A DNA stretch of 64,000 nt, from NCBI RefSeq assembly GCF_000723885.1, contig NZ_CCDG010000011.1, positions 124,001 through 188,000 on the forward strand, in the 5' to 3' direction. Positions 17,959-26,946 of this stretch are shown piece by piece (the stretch's first letter is position 1; the number at the start of each line of letters is the position of its first letter). The notes beneath the pieces were generated by a model. That model saw only the letters and a program-made list of their open reading frames with translations, searched no databases and was not told where the DNA came from. The stretch comes from Paenibacillus camerounensis (GTDB taxonomy: Bacteria > Bacillota > Bacilli > Paenibacillales > Paenibacillaceae). The position numbers were made by a program, and so were the translations under genes.

Positions 17959-19979
17959 TGGAATCATCCTTCCAGCTGTCCGGGGAATGGTTCGGCACCG
18001 GCCCTCATGCACAGCTCATGCTTAGCCCCTCCGGGGGCTTCCGGCTGTGGACGTCGCCTGAGGGCGGCGGTGCAGAGCTGCAGCCGGGCAAAGTAAACGC
18101 TGCTGAATGGCGGGCCTGCCGGTATGTGAATGCTGAGGTGTACCATGACTGCCATGATATCCTGGTCCTGCTGTTCACCTTCCGTGACAAGTATGACCGT
18201 GAAATTACTTATCATCTGGGCATCCTGCCGGGCGTAAGAACCGTAATCTGCCTGCCGCTGGAGCATTTGAGCGGTGAGAAGCTGTTCCTGCCGCGTTATC
18301 CCGGTGTGATGCAGACGGTGCTGCGCGGCGATGCCAGGGTCGACCGGGAACAGATAACCGGTTTTTCCATTGCCACTATTCCATCGGCTGCGGAGAGAAG
18401 TGCCGATATACTGGGTTTATGCCTAAGCACGGAGGAACCGGCTTTCGATTATGTCTATCAGCCTTATGTGGATGAGCTGGGACAGCTGAAGGGAAGGGAG
18501 TGGCCGGGCAAAACGGCGGATGCTGCAGAATTAGTCAGCCGGCTCCGGGCTGAGCGGCAGCGGGCGGCGGAATGGGCAGAGACGGCAGAGACGGGAGGGG
18601 ACAATTACACCGCCGGCTCCCTCAGCCGTTACGGAGGCTGGAAAGAGCTGAAGTTCACTGCCACCGGTTATTTCCGCACGGCGTTCGACGGCCGGAACTG
18701 GTGGTTTGCGGACCCGGACGGCTACGCGCTGTTCAGTGCCGGAATGGATTGTGTCGGCCCTTCCTCGCCAATGCGTGTATCCGGTATGGAGCATCTCCTC
18801 CCGCAACTGCCCGGGCAGGATGGGGCTTATCAAGATGCCTGGTCGCAGGAGGGCCGTGAATTCAGCTTCGGGATAGCGAACCTGATCACAGCCTTCGGCC
18901 CGCAGTGGAGGGTCGCCTGGACAGAGCTGACCGAATACCGGCTGCGGCAGGGCGGGTTCAATACCATCGGCAACTGGTCGGACAGCCGCTTCATCGCGGC
19001 CTCGGACCTGCCGTACGTGTATCCGCTGAGCGGGTTCCCGGAGACGCAGCAGCGGATCTTCCGCGATTTTCCGGATGTGTTCAGTCCGGAATACGGGCGG
19101 AATGCACAGCAGTTTGCGGAGCAGCTGCTTCCGCTGCGGGAAGAACGGCGGATGGTCGGGTATTTCATGCGCAACGAGCCGCATTGGGCGTTCGTGGACG
19201 GCCTGAACCTGACGCAGCTGATGCTGGCTTCGGCGGTCCGCTTTGCCAGCAAAGAGCGGTTCATCCAGTGGCTGCATGAGAAGTACGGTACAGTGGAAGA
19301 ATTAAACGCAGCCTGGAACAGCCGTTATACCGGATACGATGAGCTGTACAATCCGGATGATACGAAGCCCCTGGCTGATTCGGTAAGGGCTGCTGATTAC
19401 GCCCAGTTTAACCGGCTGCTGATCCGGCGTTATGTGGAGCTGCCGGCCCGTGCCTGCCGGGAGGCAGCCCCCAATCACCTGAATCTCGGCATGCGTTATG
19501 CTTGGGTCAGCAGCGATGAAGTGCTGGAAGGCTGCGAGTGGTTTGATGTATTCTCGCTGAACTGCTACCAGTTTGTTCCGGACCGGGAGCAGATTGAACA
19601 GATCAGCAGCCGGCTCGGCAAGCCTGTTATGATTGGCGAGTACCACTTCGGGGGTGCAGACAGCGGAATGCTGGCTTACGGTATCCGTGCGGTGGCTACC
19701 CAGGAGGAGCGCGGCGCAGCGTACCGTTATTTTGTAGAGCAGGCTGCTGCCATTCCGCAGCTGATCGGTGTTCATTATTTCCAGTGGAACGACCAGCCGG
19801 TGCTGGGACGTTTCGACGGGGAGAATTATCAGATCGGGGCAGCCGATGTCTGCAACAGTCTGTATGAGCCTTTTATGCAGGGGGCTGAGCAGGCGCACAA
19901 GCAGATGTATAAGGTGAGGACCGGCACTGCTGAACCCTATCAAGAGCTTCCGGCAGAGATTCCGCGAACCGGATTTTAG
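17955..19979 (+). CDS. Clan GH-A glycoside hydrolase, agarase/beta-galactosidase-like
   Basis: 674 residues without a signal peptide, so probably cytoplasmic. An N-terminal beta domain of about 230 residues precedes a TIM barrel. The barrel has GYFRTAFDGRNWWFADPDGY at 238-257, GFNTIGNWSD at 334-343, the acid/base candidate E408 in FMRNEPHW and the nucleophile candidate E562 in MIGEYHFGG. The barrel motifs are reminiscent of GH50 agarases and GH42-like enzymes, but I cannot assign a family with confidence. It is coupled to the binding protein by a 4-bp overlap and should cleave the imported oligosaccharide. A second ATG at 17958 is equally possible as start. Confidence 0.75.
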   Translation: MMESSFQLSGEWFGTGPHAQLMLSPSGGFRLWTSPEGGGAELQPGKVNAAEWRACRYVNAEVYHDCHDILVLLFTFRDKYDREITYHLGILPGVRTVICLPLEHLSGEKLFLPRYPGVMQTVLRGDARVDREQITGFSIATIPSAAERSADILGLCLSTEEPAFDYVYQPYVDELGQLKGREWPGKTADAAELVSRLRAERQRAAEWAETAETGGDNYTAGSLSRYGGWKELKFTATGYFRTAFDGRNWWFADPDGYALFSAGMDCVGPSSPMRVSGMEHLLPQLPGQDGAYQDAWSQEGREFSFGIANLITAFGPQWRVAWTELTEYRLRQGGFNTIGNWSDSRFIAASDLPYVYPLSGFPETQQRIFRDFPDVFSPEYGRNAQQFAEQLLPLREERRMVGYFMRNEPHWAFVDGLNLTQLMLASAVRFASKERFIQWLHEKYGTVEELNAAWNSRYTGYDELYNPDDTKPLADSVRAADYAQFNRLLIRRYVELPARACREAAPNHLNLGMRYAWVSSDEVLEGCEWFDVFSLNCYQFVPDREQIEQISSRLGKPVMIGEYHFGGADSGMLAYGIRAVATQEERGAAYRYFVEQAAAIPQLIGVHYFQWNDQPVLGRFDGENYQIGAADVCNSLYEPFMQGAEQAHKQMYKVRTGTAEPYQELPAEIPRTGF

Positions 19980-19991
19980 GGTTTATACTGC

Positions 19992-20032
19992 AAAAGGGCA
20001 ATCCGTGGCCGGTGACCACGGATTGCCCTTTT
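19992..20032. terminator. Strong bidirectional terminator
   Basis: A perfect 13-bp stem, GGGCAATCCGTGG (19996-20008) with CCACGGATTGCCC (20016-20028), is flanked by AAAA and TTTT. It separates the glycosidase from the convergent MFS gene and can serve both. Confidence 0.9.
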
Positions 20033-20050
20033 ATTGTTGTAAGCCGGAAA

Positions 20051-21694
20051 TTATTCCACAGCCAATTTCTTAGTATTCACACTCTCAGCCGGAGCTTCTG
20101 CATCCGCAGGTGCCTTGTTCGAGGAACGCAGCGGCAGCTCCTTCAGGAAGAACACGAGTACGAAAGCCAGGCACAGAACGATGGTACCGGTAAGGAACAC
20201 GGTGGACAAGGTCTGGCCCAGTGCGTCACGGATGCTGTCAATCATCTGTACGAAGATTGGCTGAACATCCGCAGGCAGACCGGCTTGCGTCTGCTCCAGC
20301 AGCGGCTTGTTCATCAGCGCCTGCGGGTTGGCAAAAGCAGTCATTTGCTGTGCTACTGCCGGATCAAGCTTGCTGAAGTCAGGTGCTGAAGATGAGGTCA
20401 GCGCTTCTTTTAGATGCTTGGTCAGATTGTTTGACATTACAGTACCCATAACAGCGATACCGATTGTACCGCCAAGGTTACGGAACAGCTGGGTAGAAGC
20501 CGTTACTGCGCCAAGCTCGGTGTGGGATACGGCATTCTGGGTAGCCAGCGAGAAGACAGGCATCCCCAGGCCAAGACCCAGGCCGAATACGATCATACTG
20601 AGCACAGCCATCGGCACGCTGTTCATGAATACCATGATGGCCATCCCGGCAACCATAATTGGTACCCCGATGAGAGCGAAACGTTTGTATTTACCCTTTT
20701 TGGCTATCATCTGGCCGGTCAGGGCACTGGCTACGACCATTACGATCGACATCGGCATAGTAACGTAACCAGCGTAGGTTGCGGATATACCAAGTACACC
20801 CTGTACAAAGAAGGACAGGTAGATCATCGCGCCCATCATACCGAAGTTCATCAGGAAGCCGATCAGATTGGAGATCGTAACGATGCTGTTTTTGAACAGG
20901 TGAAGCGGCAGAATCGGATTCTTGGCTTTGGTTTCAATAAAGATAAAGATGATTGCTGATACTACCGTTGCAGCCAGGAGGCCGAGAATCTGGGCAGAGC
21001 CCCAGGTATATTCAGTACCCGCCCACGAAAAAGCGAGCAGAAGCGGAACAATGGTTGTTGTCATAAACAGAGAGCCGAGGTAATCGATGCTGGTCGATGC
21101 TCCGCGCTGTGCTTTTGGAAACAGGGCCAGGATCATGCCAAATGCCACAAAACCAAGCGGCAGGAAGATCCAGAACAGCCAGTGCCAGTCGAGATGGTCA
21201 ATCAGATAGCCGCCGAGTGTCGGTCCAAGTACGCTGGAGAAACCGAAAACCGCGGTCATCAGGCCCATCCATTTGCCGCGCTCACGCGGAGGGAACAGGT
21301 CGCCTACAGCGGTAAAGGCAGTAGACTGGATAATACCGGCGCCGATCCCCTGGATCCCGCGGTAAGTGATGAACTGATAGACATTGTCAGATGTACCCGT
21401 TAAAAAGGCGCCGACCATAAAGAGCAGAATCCCGGCCAGCAGGAACGGCTTGCGCCCGAACATGTCAGAAAGCTTGCCGACAAGCACGGTGGCAATCGTC
21501 GAGGTCAGCAGATAAATATTAATCGTCCAGGTATAGTAGTCCATACCGTCCAGAATGGAGATGATGCGCGGCATAGCCGTGCTGGTAATCGTCTGGTTAA
21601 TCGCGGCAAACAGCATGGCTGCCATGATGGCAATCATAATGGATAGCTTGCGCTTGTCTGTTAAATTTTCCATAGTTGGTTTCTTCACCGTCAC
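20051..21694 (-). CDS. MFS multidrug exporter, DHA2 (EmrB/QacA) family
   Basis: 547 residues with about 14 membrane segments. The DHA2 motifs AAINQTITSTAMPRI near the N-terminus, GKLSDMFGRKPF (motif A) and the motif C-like AVFGFSSVLGPTLGGYL are present. An extracytoplasmic loop follows segment 13. It should expel lipophilic drugs or metabolites with protons. GTG 21694 starts 2 bases after the MarR stop. ATG 21673 is an alternative with GGTGAAG upstream. It is co-transcribed with the MarR gene, which probably represses both. Confidence 0.9.
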   Translation of the reverse strand: MTVKKPTMENLTDKRKLSIMIAIMAAMLFAAINQTITSTAMPRIISILDGMDYYTWTINIYLLTSTIATVLVGKLSDMFGRKPFLLAGILLFMVGAFLTGTSDNVYQFITYRGIQGIGAGIIQSTAFTAVGDLFPPRERGKWMGLMTAVFGFSSVLGPTLGGYLIDHLDWHWLFWIFLPLGFVAFGMILALFPKAQRGASTSIDYLGSLFMTTTIVPLLLAFSWAGTEYTWGSAQILGLLAATVVSAIIFIFIETKAKNPILPLHLFKNSIVTISNLIGFLMNFGMMGAMIYLSFFVQGVLGISATYAGYVTMPMSIVMVVASALTGQMIAKKGKYKRFALIGVPIMVAGMAIMVFMNSVPMAVLSMIVFGLGLGLGMPVFSLATQNAVSHTELGAVTASTQLFRNLGGTIGIAVMGTVMSNNLTKHLKEALTSSSAPDFSKLDPAVAQQMTAFANPQALMNKPLLEQTQAGLPADVQPIFVQMIDSIRDALGQTLSTVFLTGTIVLCLAFVLVFFLKELPLRSSNKAPADAEAPAESVNTKKLAVE

Positions 21695-21696
21695 TT

Positions 21697-22131
21697 TTAT
21701 TTTTTGTCTAATTCCTTAATTAATACCCCGAAAATTCTTCTCAAATGCTCCATGTCCTCTTCGGGCAGGATACTGAAATAAGAATGCATAACCTCACCTA
21801 GCTTCGCCTGTGTTGACCTGATTACGCCTATTCCTTCAGGGGTCAGCGTGATTTGCATGGCCCGGCGGTCTCCGGCGGCGCGCTCCTTCTGAATATAGCC
21901 TTCAGTGAGCAGCTGGTCCGTAATTCCGGTAACGGCGGCAGGTGTCAAATCAAGTGCAGCAGCCAGCTGGGAGACCATCATTGGACCTTCCTTGGACAAA
22001 ATCTGCAGCGCTTTGAACTGGGTCTGGGTGATCGGAAAGCCTTGTTTGTTCCACTGCTGGCCCAGCCCCTTCAGAAAAGTCTTAAAAAGAATAGGGAATT
22101 CAAAATACCGGTCACGCTCCTGATCTGTCAA
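21697..22131 (-). CDS. MarR family regulator of the MFS exporter
   Basis: 144 residues with the winged-helix core (ILSKEGPMMVSQLAAALDLT, then AVTGITDQLLTEGYIQKE and the wing DRRAMQITLTPEG). The start is TTG 22131, placed 7 bases after GGAGG. The stop is 2 bases before the exporter start. By analogy with many MarR-exporter pairs, it likely represses the operon and is released by an exported compound. Confidence 0.9.
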   Translation of the reverse strand: MTDQERDRYFEFPILFKTFLKGLGQQWNKQGFPITQTQFKALQILSKEGPMMVSQLAAALDLTPAAVTGITDQLLTEGYIQKERAAGDRRAMQITLTPEGIGVIRSTQAKLGEVMHSYFSILPEEDMEHLRRIFGVLIKELDKK

Positions 22132-22189
22132 TCCTTCACCTCCAGCATTGCTGTCTTCAAATAGATAAGCTATTTACTAAATGAAACTT

Positions 22190-22245
22190 TTAATAATTGA
22201 TCAGCAAATAATTAATTGATAAATAATTAACAACTTAATTATTAA
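22190..22245 (-). promoter_or_regulatory. AT-rich inverted repeats upstream of marR
   Basis: TTAATAATT (22190-22198) is matched by AATTATTAA (22237-22245). Further AATAATTAA and TTAATTATT elements lie between them. This AT-rich dyad block in front of a MarR gene is a probable autoregulatory operator. Confidence 0.4.
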
Positions 22246-22315
22246 AGCATGAAACAATATATCATCTGCACAAAAATACGTCAAGAGCCTAACTAATTTT
22301 TTTTGGCGACAAAAA

Positions 22316-22355
22316 AGCTGTACCCGCACCAGCCTGGACTGATGAGGATACAGCT
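22316..22355 (-). terminator. Terminator of the NAD synthetase gene
   Basis: On the minus strand, AGCTGTA pairs with TACAGCT, followed by a run of six T residues. It lies 20 bases after the nadE stop. Confidence 0.7.
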
Positions 22356-22375
22356 ATTATTCAGCATGGTGCAGC

Positions 22376-24313
22376 TTATAATTCGTCCACCTCACGCAGC
22401 CAGAGCGCAGCGGAAGCATCGCTTGGCATCCGCCAGTCGCCGCGCGGCGAGAGGCTCACGGTACCTACCTTCGGTCCGTCCGGCAGGCAGGAACGCTTGA
22501 ACTGCTGGGTGAAGAAACGGGAGATGAACACCTTCAGCCAGGCTTTGAGCTGCTCTTTAGGATAAGCTTCGCCGAAAGCCTGCTGGGCCAGATAGAGCAT
22601 TTTGCCCGGAGCAGCGCCTGTCCGCAGCATATAGTAGAGGAAGAAGTCATGCACAATATACGGCCCGAGGATATTCTCTGTCAGCTGGACAATTTCTCCG
22701 GTTGCCGACGGCGGCAGCAGCTCAGGGCTGATGCCTGTCTCGATAATGCTGTACAGGAACTTGTTTACCGTCTCGTCCGCTTCATGATCGGCATACCAGG
22801 CGACAACATACTGGATCAGTGTTTTTGGAATCCCGGAGTTTACGCTGTACATCGACATATGGTCACCGTTATAGGTACACCATCCGAGGGCAAGCTCGGA
22901 CAGGTCGCCGGTGCCGATGACGATGCCGCCGTTTTTGTTGGCCAGATCCATCAGAATCTGCGTGCGCTCCCGGGCCTGCACATTTTCGTAGGTTAGATCA
23001 TGAACATCCTTGTCATGGCCGATATCTTCAAAATGCTGCAGGCATGCCGCCTTGATATCAACAACCAACATCGAAGCTCCGAGCGCGTTGATCAACCCTA
23101 CGGCATTATCATAGGTCCGGTTCGTTGTGCCAAAGCCAGGCATTGTTACAGCGAGCACATCGCTTGCCGTACGGCCAAGGCGCTCCATAGCGCGGACTGC
23201 GACGAGCAGGGCAAGCGTTGAGTCAAGTCCGCCGGAGATGCCGATAACAGCCTGCTTCGTACCGATGTGGCGGATGCGCTTCATCAGGCCGGAGGTCTGA
23301 ATCGACAGGATTTCCTGGCAGCGCTCATCCCGATGCTGCGGGTTGCCGGGAACGAACGGGTTGACGGCAACCTTACGGACAAGCGCCCGCTCCTTCTGCT
23401 GTGCCGCCGGATCGGCGAACAGGATCTCTCGGTAGTTGCGTCCGCCCTTGCCGGCCCGGAAGGTGCCCATAACCGAGCGGGAATATTGCAGTCTCGGCAC
23501 ATCAATATCAGCGATGATGAGCTGGCTCTCATGGCTAAAGCGCTCCGATTCGGCCAGCGTCTGGCCGTTCTCGGCAATCAGCGAATGACCGCCGAAGACG
23601 ACATCCGTTGAGGATTCGCCGGTGTTGCTGCCGGCGTAGACATAAGCCGCCACGCAGGAGGCAGACTGGCCGGATACCAGCTGGCGGCGGTAATCGGCTT
23701 TGCCGACCAGCTCGTTGCTGGCGGAAGGGTTGAACAGCAGTATCGCACCGGCCTGTGCCAGCAGACTGCTCGGAGGAACCGGTACCCATAGATCCTCGCA
23801 GATCTCTACTCCAAATGAGAGATTACCGTCACTTTCGCTGGCGAAGATCAGGTCATTGCCGATCGGCACCGTAATGTCTCCCAGCCGAAGCTCTGTAATC
23901 TCCAGCTCCTCGGCTGGTGCGAACCAGCGCGGCTCATAGAACTCGCTGTATCCGGGCAGGCAGGTTTTTGGCACAATACCGAGGATCTTGCCGTGCTGAA
24001 GAACGGCGGCACAGTTGAACAGCCGGCCTTTAATGGCGACAGGCAGACCAGCGATTACAATCAGGCTGAGGCTGGCAGTGGCAGCCGTAATTTCATGCAG
24101 GGCAGTAATTGCCGCGGCCTGCAGCTTGGGCTGCAGAAACAGGTCTGCGCAGGTATATCCAGTAATAGACAGCTCAGGCAGCACCAGATATTCGACCTGC
24201 TGTGTATGTGCCTGCTTTATTACTTCAATAATCTGTGCTGCATTAAACTCGCAGTCTGCTACCCGCAGCTCAGGGGAAGCAGCGGCGACCCGTGCGAATC
24301 CAAAATTATGCAT
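22376..24313 (-). CDS. nadE: Glutamine-dependent NAD(+) synthetase
   Basis: 645 residues in two domains. The N-terminal nitrilase-type glutaminase carries the Glu-Lys-Cys triad, with E47 in LVLPELSITGY, the Lys in VPKTCLPGY and the Cys in FGVEICEDLW. The C-terminal NAD synthetase domain has the ATP-pyrophosphatase loop SGGLDST. The enzyme amidates deamido-NAD with ammonia channelled from glutamine, the final step of NAD synthesis. Length and domain order match the bacterial two-domain form. A shorter ammonia-dependent enzyme would lack the first domain. Confidence 0.95.
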   Translation of the reverse strand: MHNFGFARVAAASPELRVADCEFNAAQIIEVIKQAHTQQVEYLVLPELSITGYTCADLFLQPKLQAAAITALHEITAATASLSLIVIAGLPVAIKGRLFNCAAVLQHGKILGIVPKTCLPGYSEFYEPRWFAPAEELEITELRLGDITVPIGNDLIFASESDGNLSFGVEICEDLWVPVPPSSLLAQAGAILLFNPSASNELVGKADYRRQLVSGQSASCVAAYVYAGSNTGESSTDVVFGGHSLIAENGQTLAESERFSHESQLIIADIDVPRLQYSRSVMGTFRAGKGGRNYREILFADPAAQQKERALVRKVAVNPFVPGNPQHRDERCQEILSIQTSGLMKRIRHIGTKQAVIGISGGLDSTLALLVAVRAMERLGRTASDVLAVTMPGFGTTNRTYDNAVGLINALGASMLVVDIKAACLQHFEDIGHDKDVHDLTYENVQARERTQILMDLANKNGGIVIGTGDLSELALGWCTYNGDHMSMYSVNSGIPKTLIQYVVAWYADHEADETVNKFLYSIIETGISPELLPPSATGEIVQLTENILGPYIVHDFFLYYMLRTGAAPGKMLYLAQQAFGEAYPKEQLKAWLKVFISRFFTQQFKRSCLPDGPKVGTVSLSPRGDWRMPSDASAALWLREVDEL

Positions 24314-24468
24314 GGTTTCACCTATCCTTTTTATAAATGAAGCTCTCTAACTAATTGTACCCATGATCCTGACTGGCTAACATATGTATGGAGGCGGGCA
24401 CTATGGTCTATTTTACATGAAAATTACCGGGAGCACATAACAGCCGTACTGTTGACGCAAAAAAAAAA

Positions 24469-24489
24469 GCACCCGCATGCTGCGGATGC
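24469..24489 (-). terminator. Terminator of the pectin operon
   Basis: On the minus strand, GCATCCGCA pairs with TGCGGGTGC with one mismatch, around a 3-base loop, and a run of ten T residues follows. It ends the transcript that runs down from uxaB. Confidence 0.85.
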
Positions 24490-24529
24490 CTGAAAATACG
24501 ATGGCAGGGGTAAGAAGAACGTTAGCAGC

Positions 24530-25372
24530 TCAAACTTCATTATACAGCCGGTGCAGAAAATCGACACTTTCCTGTATAAAAGGCTCCGTTGTGCTCTCCA
24601 GCAGACCCTGGATATGAGGGCGCTTATATTTCATATATTGCAGAACCGGTGCAAACCGGAGCAGGCCTTGACCGACAGGAACGATGACGATTGTGCCGTC
24701 TTCTACAGTGAAATCCTTCAGATGAATGACTGCAATCCGGTCGCCCAGCAGATCCAGTGCTTCCTTGATAACATCCTCCTGCTGCCCGTAATTGTCCGGA
24801 GACATGAGATTCGCACAATCCAGGATGATCTGCAGATTGTTAGACGGGATCAGCTCCAGCAGCCGCTTCGTCAGCCTGACGCTATGCAGCGGATGGTTCT
24901 GGCCTGCTTCAATGCCCACGGTAACGCCGAACCGTTCAGCTTCCGCAACCATTAGTTTGACAGAGGCAACTACCTCCTGAAAGGCTTCCTCGGTAAAATT
25001 ATCCGTTGTGTATCCTGTGCCGACACTGCCCGTTTCTGTACCTACGAGGCTCGCCCCGAAGTCACGCGCCAGCCGCAGATGGGTGCTGAAATCCTGCAAT
25101 GCCTGCGCACGTTGCTCAGGATCCGGGTCGATGATGTTGACATAACAGCCCAGGACAGCGATTTTGATGCCGCTTTGACGGAAGCTTTCACCATAGTAAA
25201 CAGCCGTTCCGGGGCTGAGTGAGGACAGCGACGGGACACTGGCCGGAAAGGATTTGCGCACGGCAAGCTGAATATGGCTGAACCGGTAGTGCTTCAGCTT
25301 CCCGATCAGCTCCGGCAGGGAGTGGGCAGGGAAATCATGGGCACGGATACCTAGATGAAGCGGTGCAGTCAT
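24530..25372 (-). CDS. Sugar phosphate isomerase/epimerase-like TIM barrel protein
   Basis: 280 residues of the xylose-isomerase-like TIM barrel family (AP endonuclease family 2 fold). Putative metal ligands are Glu in VGIEAGQNH, Asp in LQIILDCANLM, His in AVIHLKDF, and Glu in GLLESTTEPF. ATG 25372 follows AAGGAGG. As the last gene of the pectin/galacturonate operon it may isomerise or epimerise a sugar derived from pectin, but the substrate cannot be read. Confidence 0.75.
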   Translation of the reverse strand: MTAPLHLGIRAHDFPAHSLPELIGKLKHYRFSHIQLAVRKSFPASVPSLSSLSPGTAVYYGESFRQSGIKIAVLGCYVNIIDPDPEQRAQALQDFSTHLRLARDFGASLVGTETGSVGTGYTTDNFTEEAFQEVVASVKLMVAEAERFGVTVGIEAGQNHPLHSVRLTKRLLELIPSNNLQIILDCANLMSPDNYGQQEDVIKEALDLLGDRIAVIHLKDFTVEDGTIVIVPVGQGLLRFAPVLQYMKYKRPHIQGLLESTTEPFIQESVDFLHRLYNEV

Positions 25373-25470
25373 TACGTGTGGCCTCCTTGTAGGAAATAAT
25401 GTAGTAGCAATAAGGGGATGACTTACAGCACCAGAAGCGGCGGACGGTTAAATTAACCGTGTCCGTGTGC

Positions 25471-26160
25471 CTACCTCTGATGCAGATGCGGATGCAGCTC
25501 GGCCAGGGCCGGGCATTGCCGGATAGCCTCAGCCACAAGCGCGGCGATCCGCTTAGCGCCCTCGGTACTGAAATGTGTGTTATCCGTTACGCCGTCCGGA
25601 TAATTAGGATGCTGGCCCGGCTGAAGATGCATCAGCAGGTGCTGCGAACCGTCAATGCCGAGTGTGCGGTACAGCTGCTGGGAAGCAGCAAAGATATCCA
25701 CCAGCGGCGTCCCGGTCTCCTCTGCAACAGCGCGCATAGCCGCCGGATAAGCGCCTAAGGCCAGCGGGTCAGGTTCACCGTCCGAAGTGAACAGGCGGCG
25801 GCTGACGGAGGTCAGCAGTACCGGATAACCGCCGTGGCTGCGGGCAGATTCAATGTACAGCCGCAGATTCTGCCTGTACTCTGTATCAGGATCTGTGTAA
25901 CGCAGAGGGTCGTCATGCTTACCGTCATTATGCCCGAACTGGATCAGCAGGTAATCACCGGGCTGAAAGTCTTTTTCAATATCGGCCAGCCGGCCTTGTT
26001 CAAGAAATGATTTGGTACTACGCCCGTTAATGGCGCGGTTATCAATGATGACCTCCGGGCCGAAGTGGGTCTGGAAATATTCTCCCCAGCCCGCCATCGG
26101 CTTGGCTTCCGCCCCCTTCAGGGCGGCAGTGGAGTCACCGGCAATGTATAGTGTCGGCAT
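25471..26160 (-). CDS. Rhamnogalacturonan acetylesterase-like SGNH hydrolase (CE12)
   Basis: 229 residues. SGNH blocks are visible: nucleophile Ser in IAGDSTAA, Gly in NRAINGRSTKS, Asn in FGHNDGKHD and the Asp-His pair in DNTHFSTEG. This arrangement matches CE12 enzymes such as Bacillus RhgT/YesT, which remove acetyl groups from rhamnogalacturonan. No signal peptide is present, so it would act on imported fragments. ATG 26160 follows CGGAGGAAG, one base after the preceding esterase gene ends. Confidence 0.88.
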   Translation of the reverse strand: MPTLYIAGDSTAALKGAEAKPMAGWGEYFQTHFGPEVIIDNRAINGRSTKSFLEQGRLADIEKDFQPGDYLLIQFGHNDGKHDDPLRYTDPDTEYRQNLRLYIESARSHGGYPVLLTSVSRRLFTSDGEPDPLALGAYPAAMRAVAEETGTPLVDIFAASQQLYRTLGIDGSQHLLMHLQPGQHPNYPDGVTDNTHFSTEGAKRIAALVAEAIRQCPALAELHPHLHQR

Positions 26161-26161
26161 A

Positions 26162-26929
26162 TCAGGCTTCCTCCGTATCAGTTATAAAATGGTGTTTGCC
26201 GAGCCAGGCCCTGCAGAGCTTCAGCCACTGCCGGCATTCCGCATTCTCCGCGGACAGCCCTAGTCCGTGTCGGCCCTCTTCAAAGATGTGCAGCTCGAAC
26301 GGGATTCCCGCGCCGGACAGGGCAGCGGCAAATTTCAGGCTATTCTCCGCCGGCACACTGGCATCGTCCGCAGTAGTCCAGATGAATGCAGGCGGACTAT
26401 CATTGTTAACCTGCCAGTCAGCTGAATGAGCGGCGATCTCGTCTTCAGTCGGACTTGAACCCAGCATATTCCCCCGGCTGCCCATATGGGCATAAGGCTC
26501 CTCGAACGTAATGACCGGATAACCCAGAATCAGCAGATCGGGTTTACGTGCCGGGGCTGCCGTGACTGCCGTTATGGCAGCGAGATGGCCGCCGGCAGAG
26601 AAGCCGGTGAGGCCGACCTGTCCGTCCCGGACACTCCAATTCTTGGGTGCTTCGCGCACCCAGGCCAGCGCATCCCCGACATCTTTAATTAGGGCGGCCG
26701 GTTCGATATCCTGCGTCTGATATTTCAGCACGCCCGCATGGATGCCAAGGCTGTTCAGCCATAAGGCAACAGGCTCGCCCTCATGCCGGGCCAGATGATG
26801 ATAGCCTCCGCCGGGCAGGACGAGAATAAACGGCCGCGCCTCCTGTACAGGCAGCGGATAAAGGGAAAGGATGGAGGCGCCGGAATTCTCCGGCACAACC
26901 CCATCCCCGTCAAGACATACATGCAGCAT
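26162..26929 (-). CDS. Alpha/beta hydrolase, acetylesterase-like
   Basis: 255 residues. The oxyanion-hole segment VLPGGGYHHLA is followed by the nucleophile elbow GFSAGGH, and a C-terminal Asp (TADDASVP) and His (EGRHGLG) complete the triad. It resembles the acetyl-xylan esterase and BD-FAE type carbohydrate deacetylases. It sits between uxaC and the CE12 gene, so it probably removes acetyl or feruloyl groups from pectin fragments. It has no signal peptide. ATG 26929 is preceded by GGGGGAG. Confidence 0.8.
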   Translation of the reverse strand: MLHVCLDGDGVVPENSGASILSLYPLPVQEARPFILVLPGGGYHHLARHEGEPVALWLNSLGIHAGVLKYQTQDIEPAALIKDVGDALAWVREAPKNWSVRDGQVGLTGFSAGGHLAAITAVTAAPARKPDLLILGYPVITFEEPYAHMGSRGNMLGSSPTEDEIAAHSADWQVNNDSPPAFIWTTADDASVPAENSLKFAAALSGAGIPFELHIFEEGRHGLGLSAENAECRQWLKLCRAWLGKHHFITDTEEA

Positions 26930-26946
26930 GCTTGCTCCCCCTAATC

